Below, one piece after another: positions 45,501 to 52,700 of a stretch of 64,000 bases of DNA. The stretch is from NCBI GenBank assembly GCA_037951105.1, contig JBAMJV010012264.1:16448-80447 (forward strand), given 5' to 3'. The DNA comes from Echinarachnius parma (Eukaryota; Echinodermata; Echinoidea; Clypeasteroida; Echinarachniidae). The notes below the pieces were generated by a model. It was not told where the DNA came from. It searched no databases and saw only the letters and a program-made list of their open reading frames with translations. The stretch's first letter is position 1, and each line of letters opens with the position of its first letter. The position numbers were made by a program, and so were the translations under genes.

Positions 45501-46863
45501 TGCGGCGCTCCAGCGCTTGTGTTTTGAGCTGCTCATAATCTGCTGTCTTGTAGCGAGTGCTGCCAAGACCACCTTTCATCCGAACAAGGAGCTTATCTGA
45601 AGAGTATTAAAAACGAATACATAATAGAAATGAGCTTATATACAGTAAAACCTGTGTATAGTGACCACCCAGGGAAAACAAGAAAAGTGGCTACTGCAGG
45701 CAAGTGACCTTGATAGGCAGGTTCCATAACCTTTCTTTTCTGTAGGGGATCACTTTTGGTGGCCACTATAGGCAGGTTGGCTGTTATAAACAGGTGGCCA
45801 TTGAGTCAGGTTTAACTGTAACTGCAATATAGCAGCATTGATGAACAAACAAACAACTTATTTTAATCTGATGACATTACTACTTTTACATCTTATGAAG
45901 AAAGCAGAGAAGTTTTAATGAGCATTTCAGTATTCTCGCACTTAAAATCCGTATTTTGCTGAGGAAAAAACCAGTATTTTTGCATGCCGCAAAACTATGT
46001 TGAAAAACTTTATATTTTCATTAGTGCAAAACATCCTGCCTATGCTAAAAAAGTTTGTTTTTATTCATTTGCGTTATATTTCAAATGTGTATCTTTAGAA
46101 ATAGTTTATCAGGATTCAACGTAATATTTTTTGCCATTTTCCCACCGTTACTATTTTTAAAAAACACTATTTATTGCTTAAAAATTGTACTGCCGTCATG
46201 CCAATCTTTATTTAAAGGGATATATATAGTAACATCGTCAAAATCCAAAAAAAATACTCAGAACTCAAATTAGTCATTATCATCATGCCTCCTAACAATA
46301 TTAGTATTAGGATTAAAGTAATTATGAAGTGATTTCCGAGTGGGGAACCCAAAATATTTTTGTGAGGAGTCCAGAACGGGTTAAGGAAAAAACAAAAAAA
46401 TGTGAGAATTTAACTTGTTTGCCTTGTGTCCTAGTCAAGCAAGTAAAAACAAGATTGTTCACATTCCAGTGGCCTTAAACATTGATCTGGTGGCCCCAAA
46501 CAAAGAAAAACAATACAAAACTCTGTAATACTCGGTTGCCAAATCCGGCCAGTGAAATTATGCTTTAATGAAGTAAGGTGGCCCAAAGCTACTTATAAGT
46601 AGCACCGATGCCAGTGAGACTGTCAGGATTTTGTCCGTAATGGTTCCAGACAAAAGCAACATAGGAAAGGATGCGGCAACTGCTCTAAGTGATCCTAACT
46701 TTCGATAGGAGTCCCAGAACTTTTCCCCCCTGAAATGAAAATATTTTGGCAATCGCTTCTAGAGTTGGTTAAAAGGTTACTGACCTGCTTCATCGGGGCG
46801 CCCTGTCTCCTTTGCCCCAGTCCTGTGCTGCGTGAGAAATGCTTTGTAGTCTCTCCCCGTCAT
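28168..46863 (-). CDS. CCDC148: Coiled-coil domain-containing protein 148 (619 aa, 13 exons)
   Basis: Minus-strand exons (CDS): 46785-46863, 45460-45596, 44420-44671, 42909-43110, 42280-42442, 41402-41546, 39912-40118, 39244-39384, 38030-38148, 37039-37156, 31308-31358, 29281-29370, 28168-28323. All junctions are GT-AG, and the 1860 nt join in phase to one stop codon. The product starts MTGRDYKAFLTQHR. RYKTADYEQL, NTLLKQHRTVWQ, DITLRDAVLGEF, MYPRDMKNRRMLYIDRLR and ESDPVRMMRDTMSSKARMGI match vertebrate CCDC148 in order, and the C-terminus (MSDPRLKLEQALRRAGLHD...KPPRPDMKSTLFK) is especially close. Length is near the human protein's (about 590 aa). Residues about 330-500 are Glu/Arg-rich coiled coil. 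Its biochemical role is not established. Exon 7 has a weak donor (GTTTGA). Ten exons have partial copies in adjacent introns, described separately. Confidence 0.93.
29182..29258. mobile_element. TTAACCC...GGGTTAA MITE with CATAGACTTTGTAC core
   Basis: TTAACCCATTCCCTAG at the left, CCATAGACTTTGTACACAACCCA in the centre, GGGGTTAA at the right. Its reverse complement aligns with 44858-44937 across most of the length. Confidence 0.6.
29437..29545 (-). pseudogene. Relic copies of CCDC148 exon 13 end and exon 12 start
   Basis: TATTTATTGTC(A)TCTTAGAATAGAGTTGAT differs at about two positions from the coding end of exon 13 (28170-28200). It is followed by a 152-bp-offset copy of the exon 12 start (CACACCGATCCCCATTCGAGCTTTCG) that keeps an acceptor-like GCGCAG and the adjoining intron (GGATAAATAAT.ATTGGA). 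Neither copy is complete. Confidence 0.75.
29572..30150. mobile_element. Pogo-like MITE with its right end tandemly amplified (61-bp period, 8 copies)
   Basis: The left end TCAGTGGAACCTGGTTATAAAGAGC is followed by the usual interior and then eight nearly identical units ending GAGGTTCCACTGTATCTGATA. Units differ mainly at GTCCCAA(G/A)GATCTCG. It lies in CCDC148 intron 12. Confidence 0.9.
30171..30538. mobile_element. MITE with TACCGTATTTGTCGGTGTATTA ends
   Basis: TACCGTATTTGTCGGTGTAT at the left matches ATACACCGGCAAATACGGTA at the right, and GCGGTT...TTAACCGCA words pair subterminally. No supported ORF. Confidence 0.75.
30858..31214. mobile_element. MITE family A copy
   Basis: Ends AAAGGGATGCCTGTAAAGTGTC and GACACTTCACAGGTGCACCATTAA are inverted. 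Its right half is the reverse complement of the left half of 55277-55629. TTAA-like flanks suggest a TTAA target. Confidence 0.7.
31476..32011. mobile_element. Long foldback element, TACAGGGTGGC ends
   Basis: Arms of about 250 bp: TACAGGGTGGCTCCAAAA at 31476 pairs with TTTTGGGGCCACCCTGTA at 31993-32010. CTATCGGATGGACATAATTA, TGACACCATGTCAGGTT and AGTGCGATTTATCAGGCA words pair inside. TA flanks both ends, as in Tc1/mariner-type elements. Frames on the arms mirror each other and are not genes. Confidence 0.85.
32217..37038 (-). repeat. Exon-derived minisatellite: about 41 copies of CCDC148 exon 10 3' part plus donor and (TAA)n
   Basis: Each unit (average about 118 bp) contains, on the minus strand, the last 80 or so bases of exon 10 (coding EERREEERRLEEEEEER then ERRLEALREQ), the 5' splice site CAG|GTGAGAAT, and a variable ATAATAATA run. 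The exon pieces keep reading-frame-neutral 3-nt length changes and few substitutions, while the TAA runs vary from about 4 to 11 repeats. The array sits immediately downstream of the real exon 10 (37039-37156) in intron 10. If a unit were bounded at the AG before GAGGAG it would be 83 nt, not a multiple of three, so inclusion would break the frame. The plus-strand Leu/Ser/Pro frames are byproducts. Confidence 0.95.
38160..38700 (-). repeat. Three partial copies of CCDC148 exon 9 within ATC/ATG microsatellites
   Basis: Copies at about 38276-38350, 38428-38471 and 38553-38628 keep the 5' part of exon 9 (HSYKERLHQEHEAEEDKKRE region). Two of them retain an acceptor AG, and all break off at the same point (GGCTTGCAG then GACTGAGTTGATGG), where an (ATG)n-type repeat begins. 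Exon 9 itself (38030-38148) is intact. Confidence 0.85.
38883..39142 (-). repeat. Two partial copies of CCDC148 exon 8
   Basis: 39050-39140 keeps ARLKDVQKELELERQKEDKR and the donor GTGAGT, but its upstream part is replaced by TGAATACATTTGAGG, giving only a poor acceptor. 38884-38945 has an internal deletion that shifts the frame and keeps the donor GTAAGT. The full exon 8 is at 39244-39384. Confidence 0.85.
39566..39604. repeat. Interrupted poly-G tract
   Basis: About 35 nt, mostly G, in CCDC148 intron 7. Confidence 0.8.
39670..39746 (+). tRNA. tRNA-Ala(AGC)-like sequence, probably a tRNA-derived SINE or pseudogene
   Basis: Intact A box (TAGCTCAGTCGG) and B box (GGTTCGAATCC), a 5-bp T stem, and an anticodon loop CTAGCAA giving AGC. 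The acceptor stem is imperfect: the D arm starts three bases too far from the GGG that pairs with the 3' CCC. A run of T follows at 39758-39763 as a Pol III stop. This argues for a Pol III-competent but atypical copy. Confidence 0.5.
40291..40457 (-). repeat. Two short copies of the CCDC148 exon 7 start
   Basis: 40291-40326 keeps HENWTIKH coding bases with an acceptor (TTTTCAG). 40404-40457 keeps more of the exon (to YYTRLR) with TCTACAG, more diverged. Both are in intron 6 upstream of the full exon 7 (39912-40118). Confidence 0.8.
40835..41050 (-). mobile_element. tRNA-derived SINE, 5'-truncated
   Basis: On the minus strand a B box (GGTTCGAACCC) in a tRNA-like T arm at about 41005-41035 is followed by about 170 bp of non-tRNA body. 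The A-box half is missing. It lies next to the duplicate exon 6. Confidence 0.55.
41092..41209 (-). CDS. CCDC148: Second copy of CCDC148 exon 6, candidate mutually exclusive exon
   Basis: 118 nt with acceptor CAATAG and donor CTG|GTAATT, nearly identical to 41402-41546 over MYPRDMKNRRMLYIDRLRKQ and onward. Spliced from exon 5 (phase 2) it reads I-DHMTYENIVAMYP and rejoins exon 7 in phase 0, so it can replace exon 6. Used after exon 6 it would begin with TGA. The length difference (27 nt) drops HPFGGWTRD and changes a few residues. Either an alternative exon or a well-preserved duplicate. Confidence 0.6.
41743..42242 (-). repeat. Two tandem partial copies of CCDC148 exon 5
   Basis: A unit of about 245 bp is present three times; the third holds the full exon 5 (42280-42442). 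Copies at 41791-41902 and 42036-42146 keep the 3' two thirds of the exon (ECPDIT through RRHKDML) and good donors (GTAAGT, GTGAGT). The frames remain open, but no convincing acceptor precedes either. Confidence 0.9.
42571..42782. mobile_element. MITE with ATATGATGACA ends and a 24-bp palindrome
   Basis: ATATGATGACACACGCGGTACC at the left and GGTACCGTTTATGTCATCATAT at the right are inverted. 42583-42606 is a perfect 24-bp palindrome centred on CCCCGGGG, and a related GGTACCCCAGGGTACC lies at 42751. Confidence 0.75.
43196..43720 (-). repeat. Four degraded copies of CCDC148 exon 4
   Basis: Copies at about 43196-43298, 43334-43443, 43500-43577 and 43640-43716. That at 43334-43443 is the best: it keeps the acceptor (TTCTCAG), the DDLKIWLARNKTKAQRGDYE region and ENVKQ before it diverges. 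Others have frame-breaking changes. The intact exon 4 is 42909-43110. Confidence 0.8.
43857..44240 (-). repeat. Two short copies of the CCDC148 exon 3 end
   Basis: 43857-43908 keeps ERFKEASADPVRALK with donor GTATTT; 44212-44235 keeps ADPVWALT-type coding bases with donor GTAATG. The full exon 3 is at 44420-44671. Confidence 0.75.
44858..44937. mobile_element. TTAACCC...GGGTTAA MITE with CATAGACTTTGTAC core
   Basis: Left TTAACCCGTTGCTTACGGG, core TGTACAAAGTCTATGGGG, right GTGAACGGGTTAA. Relative of 29182-29258 in inverted orientation. Confidence 0.65.
45128..45432. mobile_element. MITE family D (GGTGTTTCACAAAGA ends)
   Basis: GGAGGTGTTTCACAAAGAGTC at the left and TTTTTGAAACACCCCCAT at the right are inverted, and AACTTAACTCAAAGTTGGA pairs with TCCAACTTAGATTTAAATT. 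Second copy at 63118-63437. Confidence 0.8.
45644..45822. mobile_element. MITE family C (TACAGTAAAACCTGTGTATAGTGACCACC ends)
   Basis: Inverted ends TACAGTAAAACCTG and CAGGTTTAACTGTA with internal CTATAGGCAGG/GTGGCCA pairs. TA flanks suggest a Tigger/pogo-like origin. Copies also at 27960 and 60858. Confidence 0.75.
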
Positions 46864-47265
46864 GATGACATCTCTTTTCGTCTTGATTCTCAATTTAATA
46901 TCTCTACCTCCACATAGAAATTAGAAATACCTCTCTCGAAAGACCGAAAGGAGAAAGACTCTGTAAATGAAAAACAAAACAAATAATAGCTAGAACAATT
47001 TAATTCCAGGAACTTGTTTAAAGGTTATATCTGTATGTAATGTTATAAAAGAGAGAAACTAGAAGTAGAATAGAGCGGAAGCTCTTGAGTCTTGTCATCT
47101 GTTATCTATTAATAAACAAAAACAATGGCAATCTCTTAACTTCGCACGTATCCCAACTTCGCGCATCATAGGCGAGATACGCAAAAATTAGAACACGGAC
47201 ACGCGACGGAAATTTTCAACGGCAAATGAAAGAGCACACATGAATTACTCATCAACCAAAAAATT
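46864..47265. other. CCDC148 5' UTR and upstream region
   Basis: Directly upstream of the CCDC148 start on the minus strand. I could not place a transcription start or a 5' UTR splice. CAACTTCGCGC at about 47154 recurs in inverted orientation at 49060. Confidence 0.4.
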
Positions 47266-48211
47266 AGATCGACAAATCTATCGCTTTCATGGCCTTTTTT
47301 GACATTATTATTGTTATTTTCACTGTCGGCATTCTAGCGATAGACGCGACCGATACGCGGTGCCTTAAGAGGCAAGAACACCGTAGCTCTACAGTAAAAG
47401 TTACTTACGGAAAATAATTTTTGTTTCCACATAAAACACCACATTCTCACACTTTGAGCGACATTTGTAGCCCTATCAATACATTTAGGGCTGCTATAAT
47501 AATTAAACTCACCGATCTCGTGTGTCGCTATACATGTCATTCTATAATTACGGCGATTTGTCACATTTTCCACGATTTTCCATGACTCTTCATCGGTCTT
47601 TCGCGGTACTTTTTGTTCAAACTGCAAAAAAAAAATATATAATGTGCATCCGTATGCGCGAACACTTTTTCAGAAAATTAGGCAGCTAGGTACGGTACAG
47701 CGCGCGCGCCGCAAAGCTGCTACAGTAAACAGAACTTGAGCGCCCAAGTTCTGTATAGCAGCTTTGCGGCGCGCGCGCTGTACCGTACCTAGCTGCCTAA
47801 GTTTCTGAAAAAGTGTTCGCGCATACGGATGCACATTATATTTTTTTTTTTTGCAGTTTGAACAAAAAGTACCGCGAAAGACCGATGAAGAGTCATGGAA
47901 AATCGTGGAAAATGTGACAAATCGCCGTAATTATAGAATGACATGTATAGCGACACACGAGATCGGTGAGTTTAATTATTATAGCAGCCCTAAATGTATT
48001 GATAGGGCTACAAATGTCGCTCAAAGTGTGAGAATGTGGTGTTTTATGTGGAAACAAAAATTATTTTCCGTAAGTAACTTTTACTGTAGAGCTACGGTGT
48101 TCTTGCCTCTTAAGGCACCGCGTATCGGTCGCGTCTATCGCTAGAATGCCGACAGTGAAAATAACAATAATAATGTCAAAAAGGCCATGAAAGCGATAGA
48201 TTTGTCGATCT
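47266..48211. repeat. Near-perfect 0.95-kb palindrome with an exon-like ORF on each arm
   Basis: Arms of about 470 bp are reverse complements, from AGATCGACAAATC at 47266 to GATTTGTCGATCT at 48211, centred near 47741. They differ by a roughly 7-nt gap beside the centre and very few substitutions. A 13-bp direct repeat (ACCAAAAAATTAG) flanks the block at 47255-47267 and 48212-48224. Each arm carries the same 97-codon frame (47334-47627 minus, 47851-48144 plus), in which a strong acceptor (poly-T then TGCAG) and donor (ATCG|GTGAGT) bound about 105 nt. The centre is CpG-rich (GCGCGCGC). Confidence 0.9.
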
Positions 48212-48224
48212 ACCAAAAAATTAG

Positions 48225-49531
48225 CAAATAAAGAGCTATATTTCTGGAGAAATACTCACTTTTTGTGGTCCTTTTTGTAAATCACAACTTTGGCGTTTCA
48301 ACAAAATTATGGAGGAAGAATCAAGCAAATTAAACGGAAATCTTTCCAGTAGAACATATTTGTTGTCATCGAAAGGCTGCGCAAAATGCTCCTTTATTCG
48401 ACCTACCCTTCAAATTTACTTTCGGATCGCGCAATCTCCGTAGATAGCTTGACAACGCTGCGCGTGCTAAGATGCTAATGCGCGCATCATCACACTGCCA
48501 TTGAAAATGCGTGTTACAGTTTGCCACACGGGGATACGTGTTAAGTCAATGGCAGGCATACCTGTTCTTGTCATGTGTAAAATACTCTGTATGTTACACA
48601 TGACACCACACACTGCGTGGTGCCTTTGTTCTATCCCGGTAGCGTCCGGTCGTAACCATCAACAACTCATTGTCAACTGGGTCAAAGTGAATTCGCCAAC
48701 ACCCCTCGCACAATCAATTGCCCCGCCGAGCGAAAAAATAACGCACTACGTCAATGTGATTCTGTATGCTACACACAAACGGTATAGGTGGTGGGGCTAG
48801 TGATGGCAGGGTGCCCTAGGTATTGACGCGCGAAGTATGGACACTTCCGTACTCAGTGAAAAAGTTCTTGCTGATACTTGATAGTGATATGACATGCCAC
48901 GGAATCGGCTCATAATATAACCACGAATTGTGAGTTTAAAATGAAATCGTTCAAGATTAATCGAATCCTCAGAATTTGAGGGGTAATTTATGATTGTTTG
49001 ATTGAGATTACTGTAATTTTCTTTATCCTAAGCCACTTTGAAAAAATCCGAAATTCTCGTGCGCGAAGTTGGGACACACCTTCATTCTTCAACTTATACA
49101 AACGTGCAGTTGCATGACTTGAAAGACCAATAATTATATTTATAGTACATCCTACGTTATTTGTTATTGCCGATTGTTAAATCCAACTTTCAATTTTAGT
49201 TGAACAAATTATTTTCTTAATTTGGTAAACATCGAGTTATAAAATGGCAGTAAAACAAATAAACCACGTATTAAAAACAAGACACACACATTTGTCTATA
49301 TATGGGGCAGTAATTAAGCATTATTCAGTCTGCTAGCACTCGATATTCACTATTAAAATCGAACATTACACAAGTTATACAGTTCATTTTCTTATAAAAT
49401 ACAAGGAACATAATTACCTATTTCATAATTACTAAGATGTATTATTAGATAAAGACATAACTGTGGTACACTTACAAAATCTGCAAATCAAAACACGAGT
49501 TTTTCAATACAAAATAACGTAGCGTACTGTA
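48225..49531. other. Intergenic AT-rich stretch between the palindrome and AF10
   Basis: No exon supported. GCGCGAAGTNTGGACAC-type words occur at 48824 and 49062, echoing CCCAACTTCGCGC at 47150. Confidence 0.4.
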
Positions 49532-49789
49532 ACCAATGGCATTCTACGGATTATAGTTCATTGACCTCGCTTCCCTGGCGGCGTTCAATTCCTATCCCAT
49601 CATGCAATTTTGGGCCATTACGCATGCGCAGTTTGTGGCGCAAGCACAAAATAGGGAAATCAATGTTGTAGCGAACCGGGCCCGAAATACGAGCTTGTGA
49701 GGTGCCAAAAAATGACTTTTCTGAGCCCGATGGGCTAGCCCAGACTTTCTGGTTTGGTCGAGAAGATTCAGACTGAACACACGGTGAAA
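49532..49789 (+). promoter_or_regulatory. AF10 promoter and 5' leader with a short upstream ORF
   Basis: ACCAATGG (CCAAT box) at 49531, ACGCATGCGCAG (NRF1-like) at 49620, and no TATA box: a housekeeping-type promoter pattern. The leader contains an eight-codon upstream ORF (49712-49738, ATG ACT TTT ... TAG), which could dampen translation. TAG at 49736 is also an in-frame stop before the AF10 ATG. Confidence 0.45.
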
Positions 49790-52700
49790 ATGAAAGAGAT
49801 GGTTGGTGGTTGCTGCGTCTGTGGGGACGAGCGTGGATGGACGGAAAACCCGCTGGTTTACTGCGACGGTCACAGTTGTAATGTCGCTGTGCATCAAGGT
49901 AATGCATTATTAATGTTGTGTAGTTTCCTATTGCAATTGTGCGTGACTGTCCCCACACACTAACGGCTTCGTTGGCTTGAGCCGCACACAGTTTTCAATG
50001 ATTATTTTGGACCGTTTTGGCTGACCTGGAAATGCTCAGCTTAATGCTTATGCCTAACAATCTATTAAATCTGATGCTGAATGTAAATGTAGTTAAACAC
50101 AGTCTAGGCTAGCCGAAACAAGATGAATTACAAATTTGTTGTGACGTTGATTGGAATGAAATGAAAGTTGAAATTGAATTGCATATTTTTGTTAATTTGA
50201 GATGAAACTTGAAGCGTGCACTGTATATTGAAGATGTGATGTTTTGTAATCCGCGGACTGCTGCTGATATCCGCATATCGACAGAGGAAGAAAGACGAGA
50301 ATATAAACAAATGAAAAAGCCGGGGCACCACTGATGACTGACCACTAGCCAAAGAAAACGTTAGGAAGACACATTTTCATTAATTTTTGGACATTATCAC
50401 ATTGAACATGTCAATTGTCATACCTAACGCTATAGTTAGGGTCTTTCATTGTAAAATCAAACATCCATTATAACTATCGTGAATATCAAATTTATATAGA
50501 GTTATGATCCTAGAATCAGTTTTATACCGTCAAATTACCAAACATATTATAAAAAGTCGAAAATTATGGCTAAAACGGAGGCTATCTTGTAGCAAAATAT
50601 ACGTGCAATGCGGAGAGCCGATTGCAGCGCGATCGCATGTTGACGATGTAGCGATATATCGCGCTGATCGGCGCTGGTTGTTTACCGTTTGATTTGTGTG
50701 TCCGTTATTTGTTTGCGTGCGCGCTACGCATGCCCGGATGTGGGTGTCGGCTGCTACGTCGTGCGCCAGTCATAGCTCGCCCGTGAAAAGATTGCCGGAC
50801 GCGCTAAAAGATTTGCCGCCCAATCGTCGGCGTAGCGTTTGGTAGGCATGTGGGCAATACTTACACGGTGTCAGCTGCTTTTGGCTACTTGCGACGATCG
50901 TCAGCTAGACTCCGTCAGGACTTTGAAACTAGTTTTCCTTGACAGTAGCATTTCATTTGTCATGCCAATCGAATGAAATAATTGAAATTGGGAATATCTT
51001 ACCCCGTTGAAGAATTTACTGATTACTTTTATATCGGAAAAAGAAGTTGATAGCAGACAGTATTAAAAATAAAATTCACACTGCGTGCAATAACAAGTAG
51101 TTCCGTCACTCGTACACAATTTTAGTGTACAGTACAGTAGCATAGTTTTGTACTTGACTTGTGTAAAAGTACAGCTTTCTAGATCTATCCCCGACTTTTC
51201 TTCTGACGTGGACAATTTTGAGATTACTATAAAGTTATTGGTATTGTTCACATTGTTTCAGACTGGCACTTATCCATATTTTCTTCCTCAAAAGTAATGG
51301 CCTTAATACTTCCCGTTCGTAATTTCTATGATTTGTTATTCTTTTGTTATTTATTATTTTAAGCTTATTACTCCTGTTATATTTTTCACAAATATTCTTT
51401 CTTTTTGTTTACCCTTCTCCAGGATATGGGCATTTTACCAGATGGCTTCTTTTATGCAAATGAGAATCATTCCACGGAGGATTTCTTCATGATAAAACAA
51501 GGACTTTTCCTCCTTAGTTTATTAATTCATGATATATATTTGTAACACTTAATTGCGGCAGCAAACATGCTTAATTTCATGTGTTAAATATTAAATTTAT
51601 ATATATATATGTTATTCATATAAGCAGGAATAATAATTGTTATTTTTTTACAGTTCATAATTCATATAGTATATAATTGTGATTCTGTATATTCATTTAT
51701 TTGTGTAGGCAGTGGCATAACTATGGGGGCGTGGGGGCTGTGCCCCCAATACTTTTAGAAAATAAACTAGAAAATATATTTTACAAGGGGAATGTCTATA
51801 AAAACTAAAAACAAGATGTGCCCCAAATAACCTTTGCACCACAGCCCCCCCCCCCCCCCCCCTCCTTATTTCAATAGGCGTGACTACACTATGCCACCTG
51901 TTGTGTGTACCATTTGGTCAAACTGATTACAACTGATAATGATATCACTAATTTCATGTTATACTTAACCCGGTCAGGGACTGGTCTCGATAAATACTTG
52001 GGCATGGAGATTGGAGATATACACAGAATTAAGGCATGTTAAAGCGAAAGTATAAGTACATGGAAACCCTGTTATAACGAGGTACCTCGTTATAAACGGC
52101 CGAATTAATAACAAACGTGTAAATGAACGTATGAATCGGGACTCTCCTCGTTTTAAACGGTACCTTGTTATAAACGTGGTTTCCCTGTACTGAAAAGTTT
52201 ACATTTACACATGTTTGTGTAAAGGCAATTTGAAATATTTATAGATATTTATAGATATATGGACAAAACCTTGTACCTTGTGTTCAATCATCTCTTCTGA
52301 AAGGTTCACCGTAGACGACATTATATCAGAAGTATGGACTTTGGCGACTCATGCGGGTGATGTGTGGAGGTGATATGGTCAACTGATTTTTTAATGACCA
52401 AGTAATATTATTGAAGATGTGAAACAAAAATGTTCAATCATCTTTCTATCAGTGGTAAAATCGGATTACCTGCATTTTTTTCTCTAATAGTCATTTCATT
52501 TTAAAAGTTTATGAAGGGCCAAAGTAGTAATGCCTGAGTTTTTGTTCTATGTATTTATTGAAGGGTGATGTCATCGAAATATAAGTCCGTCAGCAGTTCA
52601 GAGACTGTCATGTAGAATGGGTCAGGGTTGTCTGTGTAGAGTATCTTCAGCTCGTGCTCCTCCATGCCCACAATCACTCCATCAAACCAGTGGTCGACGC

